DNA of 64,000 nt from G963665975 sp963665975 (lineage in GTDB: Bacteria; Bacteroidota; Rhodothermia; Rhodothermales; Bin80). This document shows, piece by piece, positions 16,666 to 25,437 of this stretch. The stretch covers positions 2,170,001 through 2,234,000 of the forward strand of contig OY762508.1 of assembly GCA_963665975.1 (NCBI GenBank), read 5' to 3'. The notes under the pieces were generated by a model. The model saw only the letters and a list, made by a program, of their open reading frames with translations. It ran no database searches and was not told the origin of the DNA. Each line of letters opens with the position of its first letter. Position 1 is the stretch's first letter. Made by a program: the position numbers and the translations under genes.

Positions 16666-19269
16666 CTATCGCGCCAGGATGACAGGCCGCGAGAACACGT
16701 GCTCGGAATTTCCGTCTGTCAGATACAGCCGGAACAGATAAGTCCCCGCTGCCAACTTGGCCTGTATGGTAACGGTGTGCTGGCCTGTCGTGTATGCTTT
16801 TTCTGCAGTCTCGTGGACTCTCCGTCCGAGCATATCAAACAGCTCCAGCCGCGCCTGCACGGGCGTTGGGGAGTCGAAGACGATCCGGACGGCGTCATTG
16901 AAGGGGTTGGGATATGTCCCCAGGAGAATTGGCGCGACCGGTGCTTCCGGCTCTTCCTCGCTTGCGACAGGGCCAACCTTCGTAAAGCGCATGCGGTTAA
17001 GGTTGCCCCCGGCATCCGCGACCACGATTCTGAGGATGTGGTTGCCCGCAGGAAGCGGTACGGCATTCAACACCCTGGATTCCCAGTTCTGCCATCCGCC
17101 CGTGGCACCTACCATGATGTCTTGCCCAATGGCTTCGCCGTTCAGGAACAGTTTGAGTCTCCCGCCGCCGGTCAGGCTGGCTACCCGCAGGTCGATGTCA
17201 TATTCGGCCGTTTCCTCAACCGTCACGGAATAGGTAAGCCACTCCAGGCGTTCCATCCATCCAACGTTGTAGCGGTAGCCCTCCAGGTCTTCTGAGCGGT
17301 CTATATCCACGCCATCGTTGCGGTACTGGCCCCCGTTGTTACCGCCGCCGGGTGTCCCTGAGGTTGCCATGACACCGGTGTCGAAATAAGTCACGCCATG
17401 GTTTCCGATATCATAATCGGCGGCATTAATGGTGCCGGGAATGGTGAGCTCCCTGTGTGGGATGCGAAGGGTGCCGAAGTCCGGGTTGAAGAGCGCAGCC
17501 AATACTCCGGGCTTTACAACGCAGGAATCCAAGTCCAGCCCTTCCGCCATAGCAAAGAGTCCCGCCCGCGCTTCCGCCACGGTCGGCCGTGGATGATTGT
17601 TCGGGTCTCGCCAGTAGTCGAGAACCGCTTCGTATCCGGGTGCGAAGGGAGCAGAGAGTGGACTTACAGTTGACTCGATCTGCTTGTGGGTCCACCAATT
17701 CCAGCCAATGTTGTGCTCATCCATGAGCTTTACGACGCCGTGAAACCACGGGTTGGAATTTTCACCCGTCTCACCCAACCATAGCGGCACATTCGTGTCG
17801 TCTCGAAGCCGGAGCAGATATCCGATAGTGCCGACATCCGGAGGGTTCCAGTACTTGTGGAAAGCATAGACCATATTGTCATCAAAGGGCATTTCCAGAA
17901 CGCCGAAATCTGTTGCGTAGAAGTTGCCCTCAATGAAGAGAATATGGTTCGTATCAATGGCGCGGATGGCCTCGGCCAGCCGTATGTACAAATCGCGGAG
18001 ATCGAAGGCATCGACGCCGGACGGCGTGACCGGCTCGTTGATCAGATCGTATCCGATAATCAGTTTTTCGTCCTTGTAGCGGCGTGCAAACTCTTCCCAG
18101 ATGCGCACGGTCCAGTCCTGGTATGGGACTGGCTCTGTCCATAGCCGCGCCGTACCGTCGCTGTCACTGATCGGGCCATCATTCTGCGCGCCCGGTGCGG
18201 CATGCATATCGAGAATTACATGCACATTGTACGTGCGGCACCATTCGAGAAATCGGTTAAGGAGGTCAAAGCCGGATTCCAGGAAGGTCTCTGTGTCCGG
18301 GTTGAAAAACAGGTTGTAATGGAAGGGCAGACGAATATGGTCGTAGCCCCATTCGGCAATTTGGGCAATATCTTTTTCGTCCACATGGTTGGCGCGGTAC
18401 TTCTCAAAAAACACGTCTGCATCATCCTCGCCGATCAAGTCCGCAATTTGGCGCCGAATGCTGGTCGGAGATCCGCCGTCCGGGGCATGGATCTTCAGCA
18501 TGTACCCCTCCGGGACGAGCCATCCGCCCAGTCCGACGCCCTTGATGACCACAGGATCGCCGGAACCGTTTACGATTTCTTTTCCGGAAGCACGGAAGAA
18601 TCCGGTAGCTTCATGGGACACATCCTGTAATGTGAAGGTGAAGGTTCCGACTGATTTGACCACGCCATCAACCAGGAACGGAGCCTCCTCGATTCTGGCA
18701 ATTGGCTCCTGGGGGATGGTCGCGTTGTTCGCAGAAGTGTATGAGGAGCCGCTATCTGTTCCGGCATCGTACACAAACAGTTCAACAACCATGGTGTCCA
18801 CCCAACTGCCGGTATTGTACAGGATCAATCCCCGCACGCCGACAAACCAGTCCGGGCTCGGAGCGAGCATGGATACGAGAGTCACTGCGGGATAGTCCGG
18901 GCTCATTTTGAACGTCAATCGCTGCGAGCCTGGCGAGTTGCCAATGCCTCCTCCAGAGAGCACCTTGTCGGCGTTGCCTGCATTGATGGCCTCGTTGAAT
19001 TCGCCCGTAAGGGCGGACTTGGAGCCCGTTTCCGCCATGTTTTTGATTCCGAGTGAGGCCACCGATCCCGTCGCCCAGAATACCGCATCGCTATTGTGAG
19101 TGGATCCAATCAGTCCCGAGAAGTGCGGGTTCGACGGAAAACCCATCGGATGTGTGGCCGCGCTCCAGATGGATTCAAATTCCACGGTGTAGGTGGCCAT
19201 CGGTTGTCCAGCAACTGCACTGACGGGCAGTAGCACAAGCAGCAAGGCAACCAATTGCGCGTTTTTCAT
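16666..19269 (-). CDS. Secreted Spondin_N - GH5 glucanase - CBM - T9SS sorting domain protein
   Basis: 867 residues. The ATG at 19269 opens a signal peptide (cut near SAVAGQ); longer starts add a non-signal leader. Residues about 25-215 form a Spondin_N domain (HFSGLIGSTHNSD, APSPDWFVGVRGL). Residues about 225-630 are a GH5 barrel resembling exo-beta-1,3-glucanases (VIKGVGLGGWLVPEGY) with acid/base E412 in LINEPV and nucleophile E500 in WLGETGEN. Residues about 650-780 resemble CBM6. The last 80 residues are a T9SS type A sorting domain (YPNPFNDAVRI, LFDMLGRRV, AGTYLFRLY), so the protein should cross the outer membrane by T9SS. It probably starts beta-glucan breakdown for the cluster. Confidence 0.92.
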   Translation of the reverse strand: MKNAQLVALLLVLLPVSAVAGQPMATYTVEFESIWSAATHPMGFPSNPHFSGLIGSTHNSDAVFWATGSVASLGIKNMAETGSKSALTGEFNEAINAGNADKVLSGGGIGNSPGSQRLTFKMSPDYPAVTLVSMLAPSPDWFVGVRGLILYNTGSWVDTMVVELFVYDAGTDSGSSYTSANNATIPQEPIARIEEAPFLVDGVVKSVGTFTFTLQDVSHEATGFFRASGKEIVNGSGDPVVIKGVGLGGWLVPEGYMLKIHAPDGGSPTSIRRQIADLIGEDDADVFFEKYRANHVDEKDIAQIAEWGYDHIRLPFHYNLFFNPDTETFLESGFDLLNRFLEWCRTYNVHVILDMHAAPGAQNDGPISDSDGTARLWTEPVPYQDWTVRIWEEFARRYKDEKLIIGYDLINEPVTPSGVDAFDLRDLYIRLAEAIRAIDTNHILFIEGNFYATDFGVLEMPFDDNMVYAFHKYWNPPDVGTIGYLLRLRDDTNVPLWLGETGENSNPWFHGVVKLMDEHNIGWNWWTHKQIESTVSPLSAPFAPGYEAVLDYWRDPNNHPRPTVAEARAGLFAMAEGLDLDSCVVKPGVLAALFNPDFGTLRIPHRELTIPGTINAADYDIGNHGVTYFDTGVMATSGTPGGGNNGGQYRNDGVDIDRSEDLEGYRYNVGWMERLEWLTYSVTVEETAEYDIDLRVASLTGGGRLKLFLNGEAIGQDIMVGATGGWQNWESRVLNAVPLPAGNHILRIVVADAGGNLNRMRFTKVGPVASEEEPEAPVAPILLGTYPNPFNDAVRIVFDSPTPVQARLELFDMLGRRVHETAEKAYTTGQHTVTIQAKLAAGTYLFRLYLTDGNSEHVFSRPVILAR

Positions 19270-19554
19270 AATGCTGTCCCTGTCCGTTGATATAACCATG
19301 AACGTGCTCGCCATACCATACCGAATCAATCCATTGAATGCAATAATTATTAGTTCACGTAATGCAAGATGTCAACGCTGCGAATCCCGAACCAAGTTCG
19401 GTCAGATTCTTCGCCCAAGACGAATCATTTCGCCCACTATGCCTTCAGCGTCCTGGGTCCGCCTCTTGACAAAACAGAATTCTCAAGGGCTTGCCGGAAT
19501 TTGCTCGCCTTTTTGTCATGACAATTTTGCTTTACAAATATTTATTGTAGCCCA
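19270..19554. other. AT-rich intergenic region between hisI and the GH5 gene
   Basis: This 285-base gap holds the candidate GH5 promoter and a perfect 12-base palindrome TTGTCATGACAA at 19513-19524, a possible operator. No gene is seen. Confidence 0.5.
19346..19375 (-). promoter_or_regulatory. Candidate promoter for the GH5 operon
   Basis: On the minus strand TTGACA (19370-19375) is followed after 18 bases by AATAAT (19346-19351), about 75 bases before the GH5 ATG, in an unusually AT-rich stretch. This is a sigma70-like match; Bacteroidota use a different consensus, so it is tentative. Confidence 0.35.
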
Positions 19555-19947
19555 TTATGTTTTGTAGACGGACTGCGGGTCGAAAGCAGGCGTGCTTTCC
19601 GTGCATATGGCGCCATTTTCCTCGTGGCGGTGGAAGCACGACCGGTGACCGGTGTGACATGCCCCGGCACCCTGTTGGTGAACTTTGAACACAAGGGCGT
19701 CACCATCACAGTCCAGGAAAACATCCCGGACTTCTTGCAAGTGGCCACTGGTTTCACCCTTTACCCAGACGGTAGCCCGGGACCGGCTCCAATATGTCAT
19801 GAATCCGGTTTCGAGCGTTTGCCGCAGTGCAGCTTCGGTCATATAGGCCACCATCAACACTTCACCTGATGCATGGTCCTGGGCAACTGCGACGACCAGG
19901 CCGTTGGCGTCAAAGCGCACATGGTCCACGAAAGAGGTTGTTTGCAT
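19555..19947 (-). CDS. hisI: Phosphoribosyl-AMP cyclohydrolase (HisI), single-domain
   Basis: 130 residues, the length of stand-alone HisI, which opens the ring of phosphoribosyl-AMP in the third step of histidine synthesis. The metal-binding signatures are clear: DCDGDA and CHTGHRSCF, plus VAYMTEAALRQT and TYWSRSR near the N-terminus. No HisE domain is fused and no other his genes are in the window. It is transcribed away from yidD, with a 126-base gap between the two starts. Confidence 0.95.
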   Translation of the reverse strand: MQTTSFVDHVRFDANGLVVAVAQDHASGEVLMVAYMTEAALRQTLETGFMTYWSRSRATVWVKGETSGHLQEVRDVFLDCDGDALVFKVHQQGAGACHTGHRSCFHRHEENGAICTESTPAFDPQSVYKT

Positions 19948-20073
19948 GGCCGTTGCAGGGTAAGAGGAGACAGTAGGCTAACTTCCGTGCGACCGAAAGT
20001 ATCCCGCCGGGCGTCCGTACGGGACAAAGGAGTGTGACACTCGTACCACCATGGTTAACACCCGGGTTGCTCC

Positions 20074-20373
20074 ATGCTCTCCACCATCTACCGTTTGCCT
20101 CGGAACGCACTGGCGGGGTTGGTTCGCGCCTATCAGCTGATGGTTTCGCCGCACTTGAACACAGGATGCCGGTATACGCCAACGTGCTCCCGGTATGCCA
20201 TCGAAGCGTTGGAGCGATATGGAGCCATGAAGGGAGTGATTCTGGCCGCCTGGCGGATCTTGCGATGCCATCCATGGGGGCATTCCGGCTACGATCCACC
20301 TCGGTGGTTCGGAGAGGAGCGTACCACGGAAGTGCCCTTGGAAATGTTGGAAAGAGACAATTGCTTGGGTTAG
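20074..20373 (+). CDS. yidD: Membrane protein insertion efficiency factor YidD
   Basis: 99 residues with the YidD signature: a short amphipathic N-terminus, then YQLMVSPHLNTGCRYTPTCSRYAIEAL and WRILRCHPWGHSGYDPP, including the conserved cysteines. YidD supports YidC-dependent membrane protein insertion at the inner membrane. It usually sits with rnpA and yidC; here it is alone, followed 29 bases later by a MoaB-like gene. Confidence 0.95.
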   Translation: MLSTIYRLPRNALAGLVRAYQLMVSPHLNTGCRYTPTCSRYAIEALERYGAMKGVILAAWRILRCHPWGHSGYDPPRWFGEERTTEVPLEMLERDNCLG

Positions 20374-20402
20374 GTCTTACTTTCGCACATCAGGCACCAG
20401 GG

Positions 20403-20918
20403 ATGAGTCACACCACACACAAACGGGAAGCGGCCAGCGTAGCCCGTATCCGGTGCGCAGTGATCACCTGTAGCGACACCCGCAGCGAGAACGAAGATGG
20501 TAGCGGGAGCCTGATGAAAGAGCGGCTCTTGGAGGAAGGGCATGACATCGTGCTGTACCGTGTGGTGCCGGATAGCCCGACAGTCATTTGTGCGTTGCTG
20601 TCCAGCCTTGTGGGTCGTGTGGACGCTGTGCTGCTAAACGGCGGCACGGGCATCAGTAGGCGGGACAGTACATTTGAGGCGGTGTCGTCGCTGCTGGAAA
20701 AGCATCTTCCTGGCTTCGGCGAACTGTTTCGGATGCTGTCCTATCAGGAAATCGGTGCTGCAGCCATGTTGTCTCGCGCTACGGCGGGCATCTGGCGGGA
20801 GATGCTTATTTTTTCCACACCGGGTTCGCCGAATGCGGTGCGGCTCGCGCTGGACAGGCTGATCCTGCCGGAACTGGGCCACCTTGTTTACGAAATACAC
20901 AAGCAGCGCTCCGTGTAG
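20403..20918 (+). CDS. moaB: MoaB/Mog-family molybdopterin adenylyltransferase-like protein
   Basis: 171 residues from the ATG at 20403; longer upstream starts would overlap all of yidD and are rejected. The fold signatures are AVITCSDTRSENEDGSG, LLNGGTGISRRD and STPGSPNAVRLAL. The family binds molybdopterin and, in Mog, adenylates it before molybdenum insertion. MoaB and Mog cannot be told apart by eye. No other molybdenum-cofactor genes are in the window. Confidence 0.9.
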   Translation: MSHTTHKREAASVARIRCAVITCSDTRSENEDGSGSLMKERLLEEGHDIVLYRVVPDSPTVICALLSSLVGRVDAVLLNGGTGISRRDSTFEAVSSLLEKHLPGFGELFRMLSYQEIGAAAMLSRATAGIWREMLIFSTPGSPNAVRLALDRLILPELGHLVYEIHKQRSV

Positions 20919-21020
20919 TTTATTTGCGGCATACAGGACGCAAACAATGCTTTTCGTCTGGATCCTGGCGGGCGGACAGCCGGTATCTCTGGCGGTTTTC
21001 TCTTGACAAACAATGCTGTG

Positions 21021-21620
21021 ATGCGGGTTCTGTGGTTGCTGCCGCTTGTTGCTGTGAGTGCGCCCTCGATCGCGCATGGCCAGTCTGCGCCGTCGAACAT
21101 GGAGGCGTACCAGGTGCTTGCCGTCCGTTGTCTGGTGCTGGTTCCCGACACGGCGAGAGCGCTCAGCCTGGCATCGCCTTCGGTTATGCCCTTCTTGCGC
21201 ACGGCGCTGGTAGAGGCATGGCAGGGCGAGGGCCGCTCCATATACCTGGCCGATTCTACGTTCATGGAGCCGGATAGGCCGATGCCCCGGCTGTCCTATG
21301 CCGTGGAGCAGGCAGGGGTCACCTATGCCCCGGCGCGTCGGCGTGCATTCGAGCGCACAGTTACTCTGGCTTTGCAGTACACGTATGCCACTGACGGCGG
21401 GCGCCTGTTGCGCGACGCGCGGTGCAAGGACTCGTATTCGGACATGATCCGTCGTAGTGACCGACTGACGTTGGAGACGGCGGCGTATCCCGAAACGCAG
21501 GGGATGGTGCCCAGGGCCGGTTGGGTGCGTCGCTACTTGGAGCCCGCCGTTCTCGCAACGGTTAGCGCGGTTACGGTTTTCCTGTTCTTTAACCTCCGTA
21601 GTGACCGCGCAGACCGATAG
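21021..21620 (+). CDS. Hypothetical exported protein with C-terminal membrane anchor
   Basis: 199 residues from the ATG at 21021, which begins a signal peptide (MRVLWLLPLVAVSAPSIAHGQ); a TTG at 21003 is an alternative start. The body (about 25-165) has no motif I recognise. A transmembrane helix lies near the C-terminus (YLEPAVLATVSAVTVFLFF) with a short basic tail. It sits between the moaB gene and the Ig-like lipoprotein and may be an envelope factor. Confidence 0.7.
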   Translation: MRVLWLLPLVAVSAPSIAHGQSAPSNMEAYQVLAVRCLVLVPDTARALSLASPSVMPFLRTALVEAWQGEGRSIYLADSTFMEPDRPMPRLSYAVEQAGVTYAPARRRAFERTVTLALQYTYATDGGRLLRDARCKDSYSDMIRRSDRLTLETAAYPETQGMVPRAGWVRRYLEPAVLATVSAVTVFLFFNLRSDRADR

Positions 21621-21968
21621 GTGGCTTGGGTGTCAAATCAATGGTGTGGTAGTTGCTGTATCGATCGAGATGTGAGGATCGTAGCAGCCAACACGATCTA
21701 CCTCTGGCCAGACCGTTTCGTTTAATACGGACTCAACCCCTCCTAATCCGAGCCAATCGTACAGAGTCATGCCAGTTGGATCATTTCTAGCGCCGGCTAG
21801 ACCAGTTGGGTTTGCAAGAGTCTCTGGATAGGATATGTCTTTTCTGGCAGGCGCAGATAAGCGGATTCTCCGAGGTATGCCGCGCAGACAAGAACCAACC
21901 ATTACATTCTTAGTCGTATTCCCTGATCGAACCGTGGCCAATCTGTCACGGTTCGGCATTCGGCGATA
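21621..21968. other. Intergenic region without a supported gene
   Basis: This 348-base gap is less GC-rich than its neighbours. It holds an open minus-strand frame of 114 codons with no recognisable motif, and a 9-bp hairpin at 21928-21955 just before the lipoprotein gene. Nothing else is seen. Confidence 0.5.
21928..21955 (+). promoter_or_regulatory. Hairpin or dyad 13 bases upstream of the Ig-like lipoprotein start
   Basis: CGAACCGTG (21928-21936) pairs perfectly with CACGGTTCG (21947-21955) across a 10-base loop. There is no T-run after it, so it may be an operator or an RNA element in the leader rather than a terminator. Confidence 0.35.
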
Positions 21969-23657
21969 ATGCAGCACATGCCTCTACCCAGGATCTCACT
22001 GATAATACTGTTCTGTATCGCGGCGGGGTGCGCGGACCCCAGATTGCCGACGGGAGGGCCGCCGGACAAGACGCCGCCCGAGCTCGTGGCCACCGAGCCG
22101 ACACACGAAACGATTAGTTTTGTCGGCTCCACTGTTCGACTCGAGTTTTCCGAATATGTCGATCAGGCATCGTTCCTGAGGGCAGTGTCCATCACCCCTG
22201 CACCACAGGGACGCATTCGATACAGGTGGCGCAAGCGGCGTGTGGACATCCGTTTTCCGGGCCCGCTACGCGATCAGACCACGTACCTGATAACGCTGGA
22301 CAACAATCTACGTGATGTGCGCGGCGTGGCGCTCAAAAGCCCCCTTACGATCGCATTCTCGACAGGGCCAAGGATTGACCAGGGGCGCATTGTTGGCGAC
22401 GTGTTGGAACCATTGCGCGGAGCAGGCGCAGCCGGGATGGACATCTTTGCGTACGCGTTGCCGGACTCCATCGCTCCGGATTCTCTCCCCGACAGCCCTG
22501 ACTACCGGACCCAGACGGACGAAGAGGGACGGTTTGTGTTCACGCACCTGCGCGAGCAGCCCTACTTTATCTTGGGATTGCAGGACCGTAATCGCAACGG
22601 CGTCGCAGATGCCACCGAGCCGTACGCAGTTGCGCCATTCGCAGCGATACATGCGGCGCCGGATACAACCGCCGGGCAGTTGATCTGGGTTGTAACGCGA
22701 AGAGACACACTGCGACCAGCGGTGCAGCGGGTTCGCGCTCTGTCGCATCGTCGCCTGCAGGTTCGCTTTACCGAAAAAGTGGTAATGAACATGCGCGAAC
22801 CGGAGTCATGGGCCCTGGAAGACTCGACTACGGGACGCCCCGTCTTGGTCAATGCCGTCTATCAACTACCGACAAACCCGCGCGAAGTATTCCTGGCCAC
22901 CGACTCGTTGTCGGAAGGGTCCTATGGTCTCCGGCCAGACTCCTCCCTTACAGACTCTAGCGGCAACGCGGTGCTTTCTGTGGTGCACTATTTTGGCGCA
23001 CGCGCCGTGGCAGACACCATGCGGCTTCGCTTTATTGGATTCTATCCGGAGGAAGGCAGCGGGGAGACGCTACTGTTCCCACGGGAGAGGCCGATGGTAT
23101 TGTTCAATGCGCCGGTTCCGGGTGCTGCCCTGGCGACCATCATTAAGGCGCAGGATTCGACCAGTCAGGCCGTCGACGTTCGTGCGGCAACAGAAGATGG
23201 CACAACATACGTCCTGGAGTTCTCTCCACCACTCTCGGCAGAGTACGCGATTTCCGTGCATGTGGACGCTGGCGCGCAGGATTCCGTTTACGTGCACCAC
23301 TACCGCAGGATTTCAGAGCAGGAACTGGGCAGTGTAAGCGGGTGGGTAGTTGGTGAGGAAGGCGCTGAGCGCCTGATGGTTGAACTGTATGCCGCAGACG
23401 CGGTCACAAAACCGGTGGCGACTATGATCGTAGATTCAACGGGAGCGTTCTCTTTCGCCAGGCTAAAGGAGGCCTCCTACACGATCCGCGCTTACGACGA
23501 CCGCAACGGGAATCGGCGCTGGGATGGTGGAGACTTGCTCCCATTCGCCGCGGCCGAAACTATTGCGTGGTCGGCAAAACCCGTCAGCGTGCGTCCCCGA
23601 TGGGACACGGCGCTAAGTGACACCTTGTTTGTCCCGGCTAGGGACGTTGCAGAATGA
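21969..23657 (+). CDS. Ig-like (SbsA_Ig/Big_5) domain lipoprotein
   Basis: 562 residues with a lipoprotein signal (lipobox AAGC, Cys 21) followed by PTGGPPDKTPPEL, a start I know from a conserved Bacteroidota family of Ig-like lipoproteins. Residues about 35-130 are the Ig-like domain (VRLEFSEYVDQASF, YLITLDNNLRDVRG). Later parts hold prealbumin-like segments (FVFTHLREQPYFILGLQDRNRNGVAD and FSFARLKEASYTIRAYDDRNGNRRWD). The role is unknown, probably at the outer membrane. Its stop overlaps the start of nnr by ATGA, so the two are translationally coupled. Confidence 0.85.
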   Translation: MQHMPLPRISLIILFCIAAGCADPRLPTGGPPDKTPPELVATEPTHETISFVGSTVRLEFSEYVDQASFLRAVSITPAPQGRIRYRWRKRRVDIRFPGPLRDQTTYLITLDNNLRDVRGVALKSPLTIAFSTGPRIDQGRIVGDVLEPLRGAGAAGMDIFAYALPDSIAPDSLPDSPDYRTQTDEEGRFVFTHLREQPYFILGLQDRNRNGVADATEPYAVAPFAAIHAAPDTTAGQLIWVVTRRDTLRPAVQRVRALSHRRLQVRFTEKVVMNMREPESWALEDSTTGRPVLVNAVYQLPTNPREVFLATDSLSEGSYGLRPDSSLTDSSGNAVLSVVHYFGARAVADTMRLRFIGFYPEEGSGETLLFPRERPMVLFNAPVPGAALATIIKAQDSTSQAVDVRAATEDGTTYVLEFSPPLSAEYAISVHVDAGAQDSVYVHHYRRISEQELGSVSGWVVGEEGAERLMVELYAADAVTKPVATMIVDSTGAFSFARLKEASYTIRAYDDRNGNRRWDGGDLLPFAAAETIAWSAKPVSVRPRWDTALSDTLFVPARDVAE

Positions 23658-25231
23658 CTGACGCCATGCAACCCGTGCTGACTGCCGCGGCGCAACGCGA
23701 AGCAGACCGCAGGACGATCGAGGATTTCGGCATTCCAGGCGCTACCCTGATGGAAAGCGCGGGGCGCGGAGCGGCTGCGACGGTCACGAAACTGATGGGG
23801 CCCGTGCGCGGGAAACGAATTGTCGTGTTGTGCGGGAAGGGCAACAACGGCGGCGACGGTTTCGTGATTGGCCGAGTGCTGTATGAGTTCGGCGCAAAGG
23901 TTTGTGTGGTGGCCGTAAGCTCCGTGGACGACATGACACCAGATGCGGCGCTGAACTGGCGGTTACTGGAAAAACTGAAGAATCATGACGCATCCGGGCG
24001 CTTGCGCCTGGAGCGCTGCGCACGCGTGCAGCAGAGCCTCCCTCCGGCCGATATCTATGTGGACGCGCTTCTGGGCACGGGGCTGTCAAGTCCCCTCCGC
24101 GAACCGCTGCTGGGCATGGTGGCGCTTCTCAACGCGCAACCCGCCCCCGTAGTGGCTGTTGATGCGCCAACCGGGCTCCATGCAGATCACGGAATAGTGC
24201 TTGGTAGTGCGGTCAAGGCTACCCTTACCGTTACCATGGGAGCGCTGAAGGCCGGGCTGGTTATCAACGATGGTCCGGATCTGGCGGGTCGGACGGAGGT
24301 GATTGACATAGGGATCCCTGGATTCATCACCAGCGATGTCGGCAACCGGCCCGGATGCGCCTATCGGACAACGGACGCCGCGGTCTCCGCGTGGTTACCC
24401 CGGCGAGGCCGGCTGGCGCATAAGTACTCCGCGGGCGCAGCGCTGGTAATTGGTGGAGCGCCAGGAATGTCTGGTGCCCCCGTAATGGCGTCACTGGCGA
24501 CGGCACGGGTCGGTGCGGGATACGTCACGTGCGCAGCTGGCCAGTCAGTGCACGGTGTACTGGCGGAGAAGATGACCGAAGTTGTCACGGTTGCTCTTCC
24601 GGAAGCGCACGACGGAAGCATTGACGGGGCCAATGCCCTCGCCTATCTGGCTCCACACCTTGCTAGGTCGAAGGCCTTGCTTATAGGCCCGGGTCTGGGG
24701 CGACTGGCCGGCACGCAGGACTTCGTGCATTCGCTGCTGCGTACTACAAATCTTCCAGCGGTAGTAGACGCGGATGCCCTGTACGCCCTGTCCGGTACGC
24801 CGGACACCATCGCCAATTACGCCAGAGGACGGTGGATTCTGACGCCTCACGCGGGAGAGTTTCAGCGTCTCGCAGGCGCAGCGGTGGACCTGACCGACAG
24901 GATAGGCCTTGCAAGTTCCTATGCGCGGCGCTGGAACTGCGTACTCGTACTCAAAGGGATGCCGAGTATTATTGCCACCCCCGAAGGTGCAGCGTATGTT
25001 AATGGGACCGGCGGCCCGGCGCTGGCGACGGCGGGGACAGGCGATATTCTTGCTGGGCTGTGCGCAGGTCTGTTGGCGCAGGGTCTTTCACCGGTGCATG
25101 CAGCGGTGTGCGCAGTCCACTTGGGCGGTGCTGCGGCCGACCGCTATACCGAGCGGCGGGGTCAGAGCACCATGATGGCGACGGATCTGCTCATGGAATT
25201 GCCGGAAGTGCGCAAGGAGCGATTTGAGTAG
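23654..25231 (+). CDS. nnr: Bifunctional NAD(P)H-hydrate epimerase/dehydratase
   Basis: 525 residues with both repair domains in one chain. The epimerase (about 1-225) has VLCGKGNNGGDGFVIGR; the ADP/ATP-dependent dehydratase (about 240-525) has LTPHAGEFQRL and GTGGPALATAGTGDILAG. Together they restore NAD(P)H damaged by hydration. The ATG overlaps the lipoprotein stop by four bases (ATGA). Confidence 0.95.
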   Translation: MTDAMQPVLTAAAQREADRRTIEDFGIPGATLMESAGRGAAATVTKLMGPVRGKRIVVLCGKGNNGGDGFVIGRVLYEFGAKVCVVAVSSVDDMTPDAALNWRLLEKLKNHDASGRLRLERCARVQQSLPPADIYVDALLGTGLSSPLREPLLGMVALLNAQPAPVVAVDAPTGLHADHGIVLGSAVKATLTVTMGALKAGLVINDGPDLAGRTEVIDIGIPGFITSDVGNRPGCAYRTTDAAVSAWLPRRGRLAHKYSAGAALVIGGAPGMSGAPVMASLATARVGAGYVTCAAGQSVHGVLAEKMTEVVTVALPEAHDGSIDGANALAYLAPHLARSKALLIGPGLGRLAGTQDFVHSLLRTTNLPAVVDADALYALSGTPDTIANYARGRWILTPHAGEFQRLAGAAVDLTDRIGLASSYARRWNCVLVLKGMPSIIATPEGAAYVNGTGGPALATAGTGDILAGLCAGLLAQGLSPVHAAVCAVHLGGAAADRYTERRGQSTMMATDLLMELPEVRKERFE

Positions 25232-25437
25232 CCTCAACGTCACGGAGTACGGGACAGGAAGCAACAAAGGCGGCGTTGCGGTGTCTATACGAAGTCCGAT
25301 TTAGGCACGTTACCAATAAAACGGCCGATTTTTCCCGGGAGAGCGGTATTTCCTTTAATTTCGGCGCGTGTTACATTGTAGTCTGCGCGGCAGCGCTCTA
25401 CGACATAGACATACAGGCACACTAACCCTACGGCGCT

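Noticed and set aside
21633..21977. A 114-codon minus-strand frame in the gap before the Ig-like lipoprotein
   Set aside because: No motif, no good start signal, and it overlaps the dyad and the start of the lipoprotein gene.
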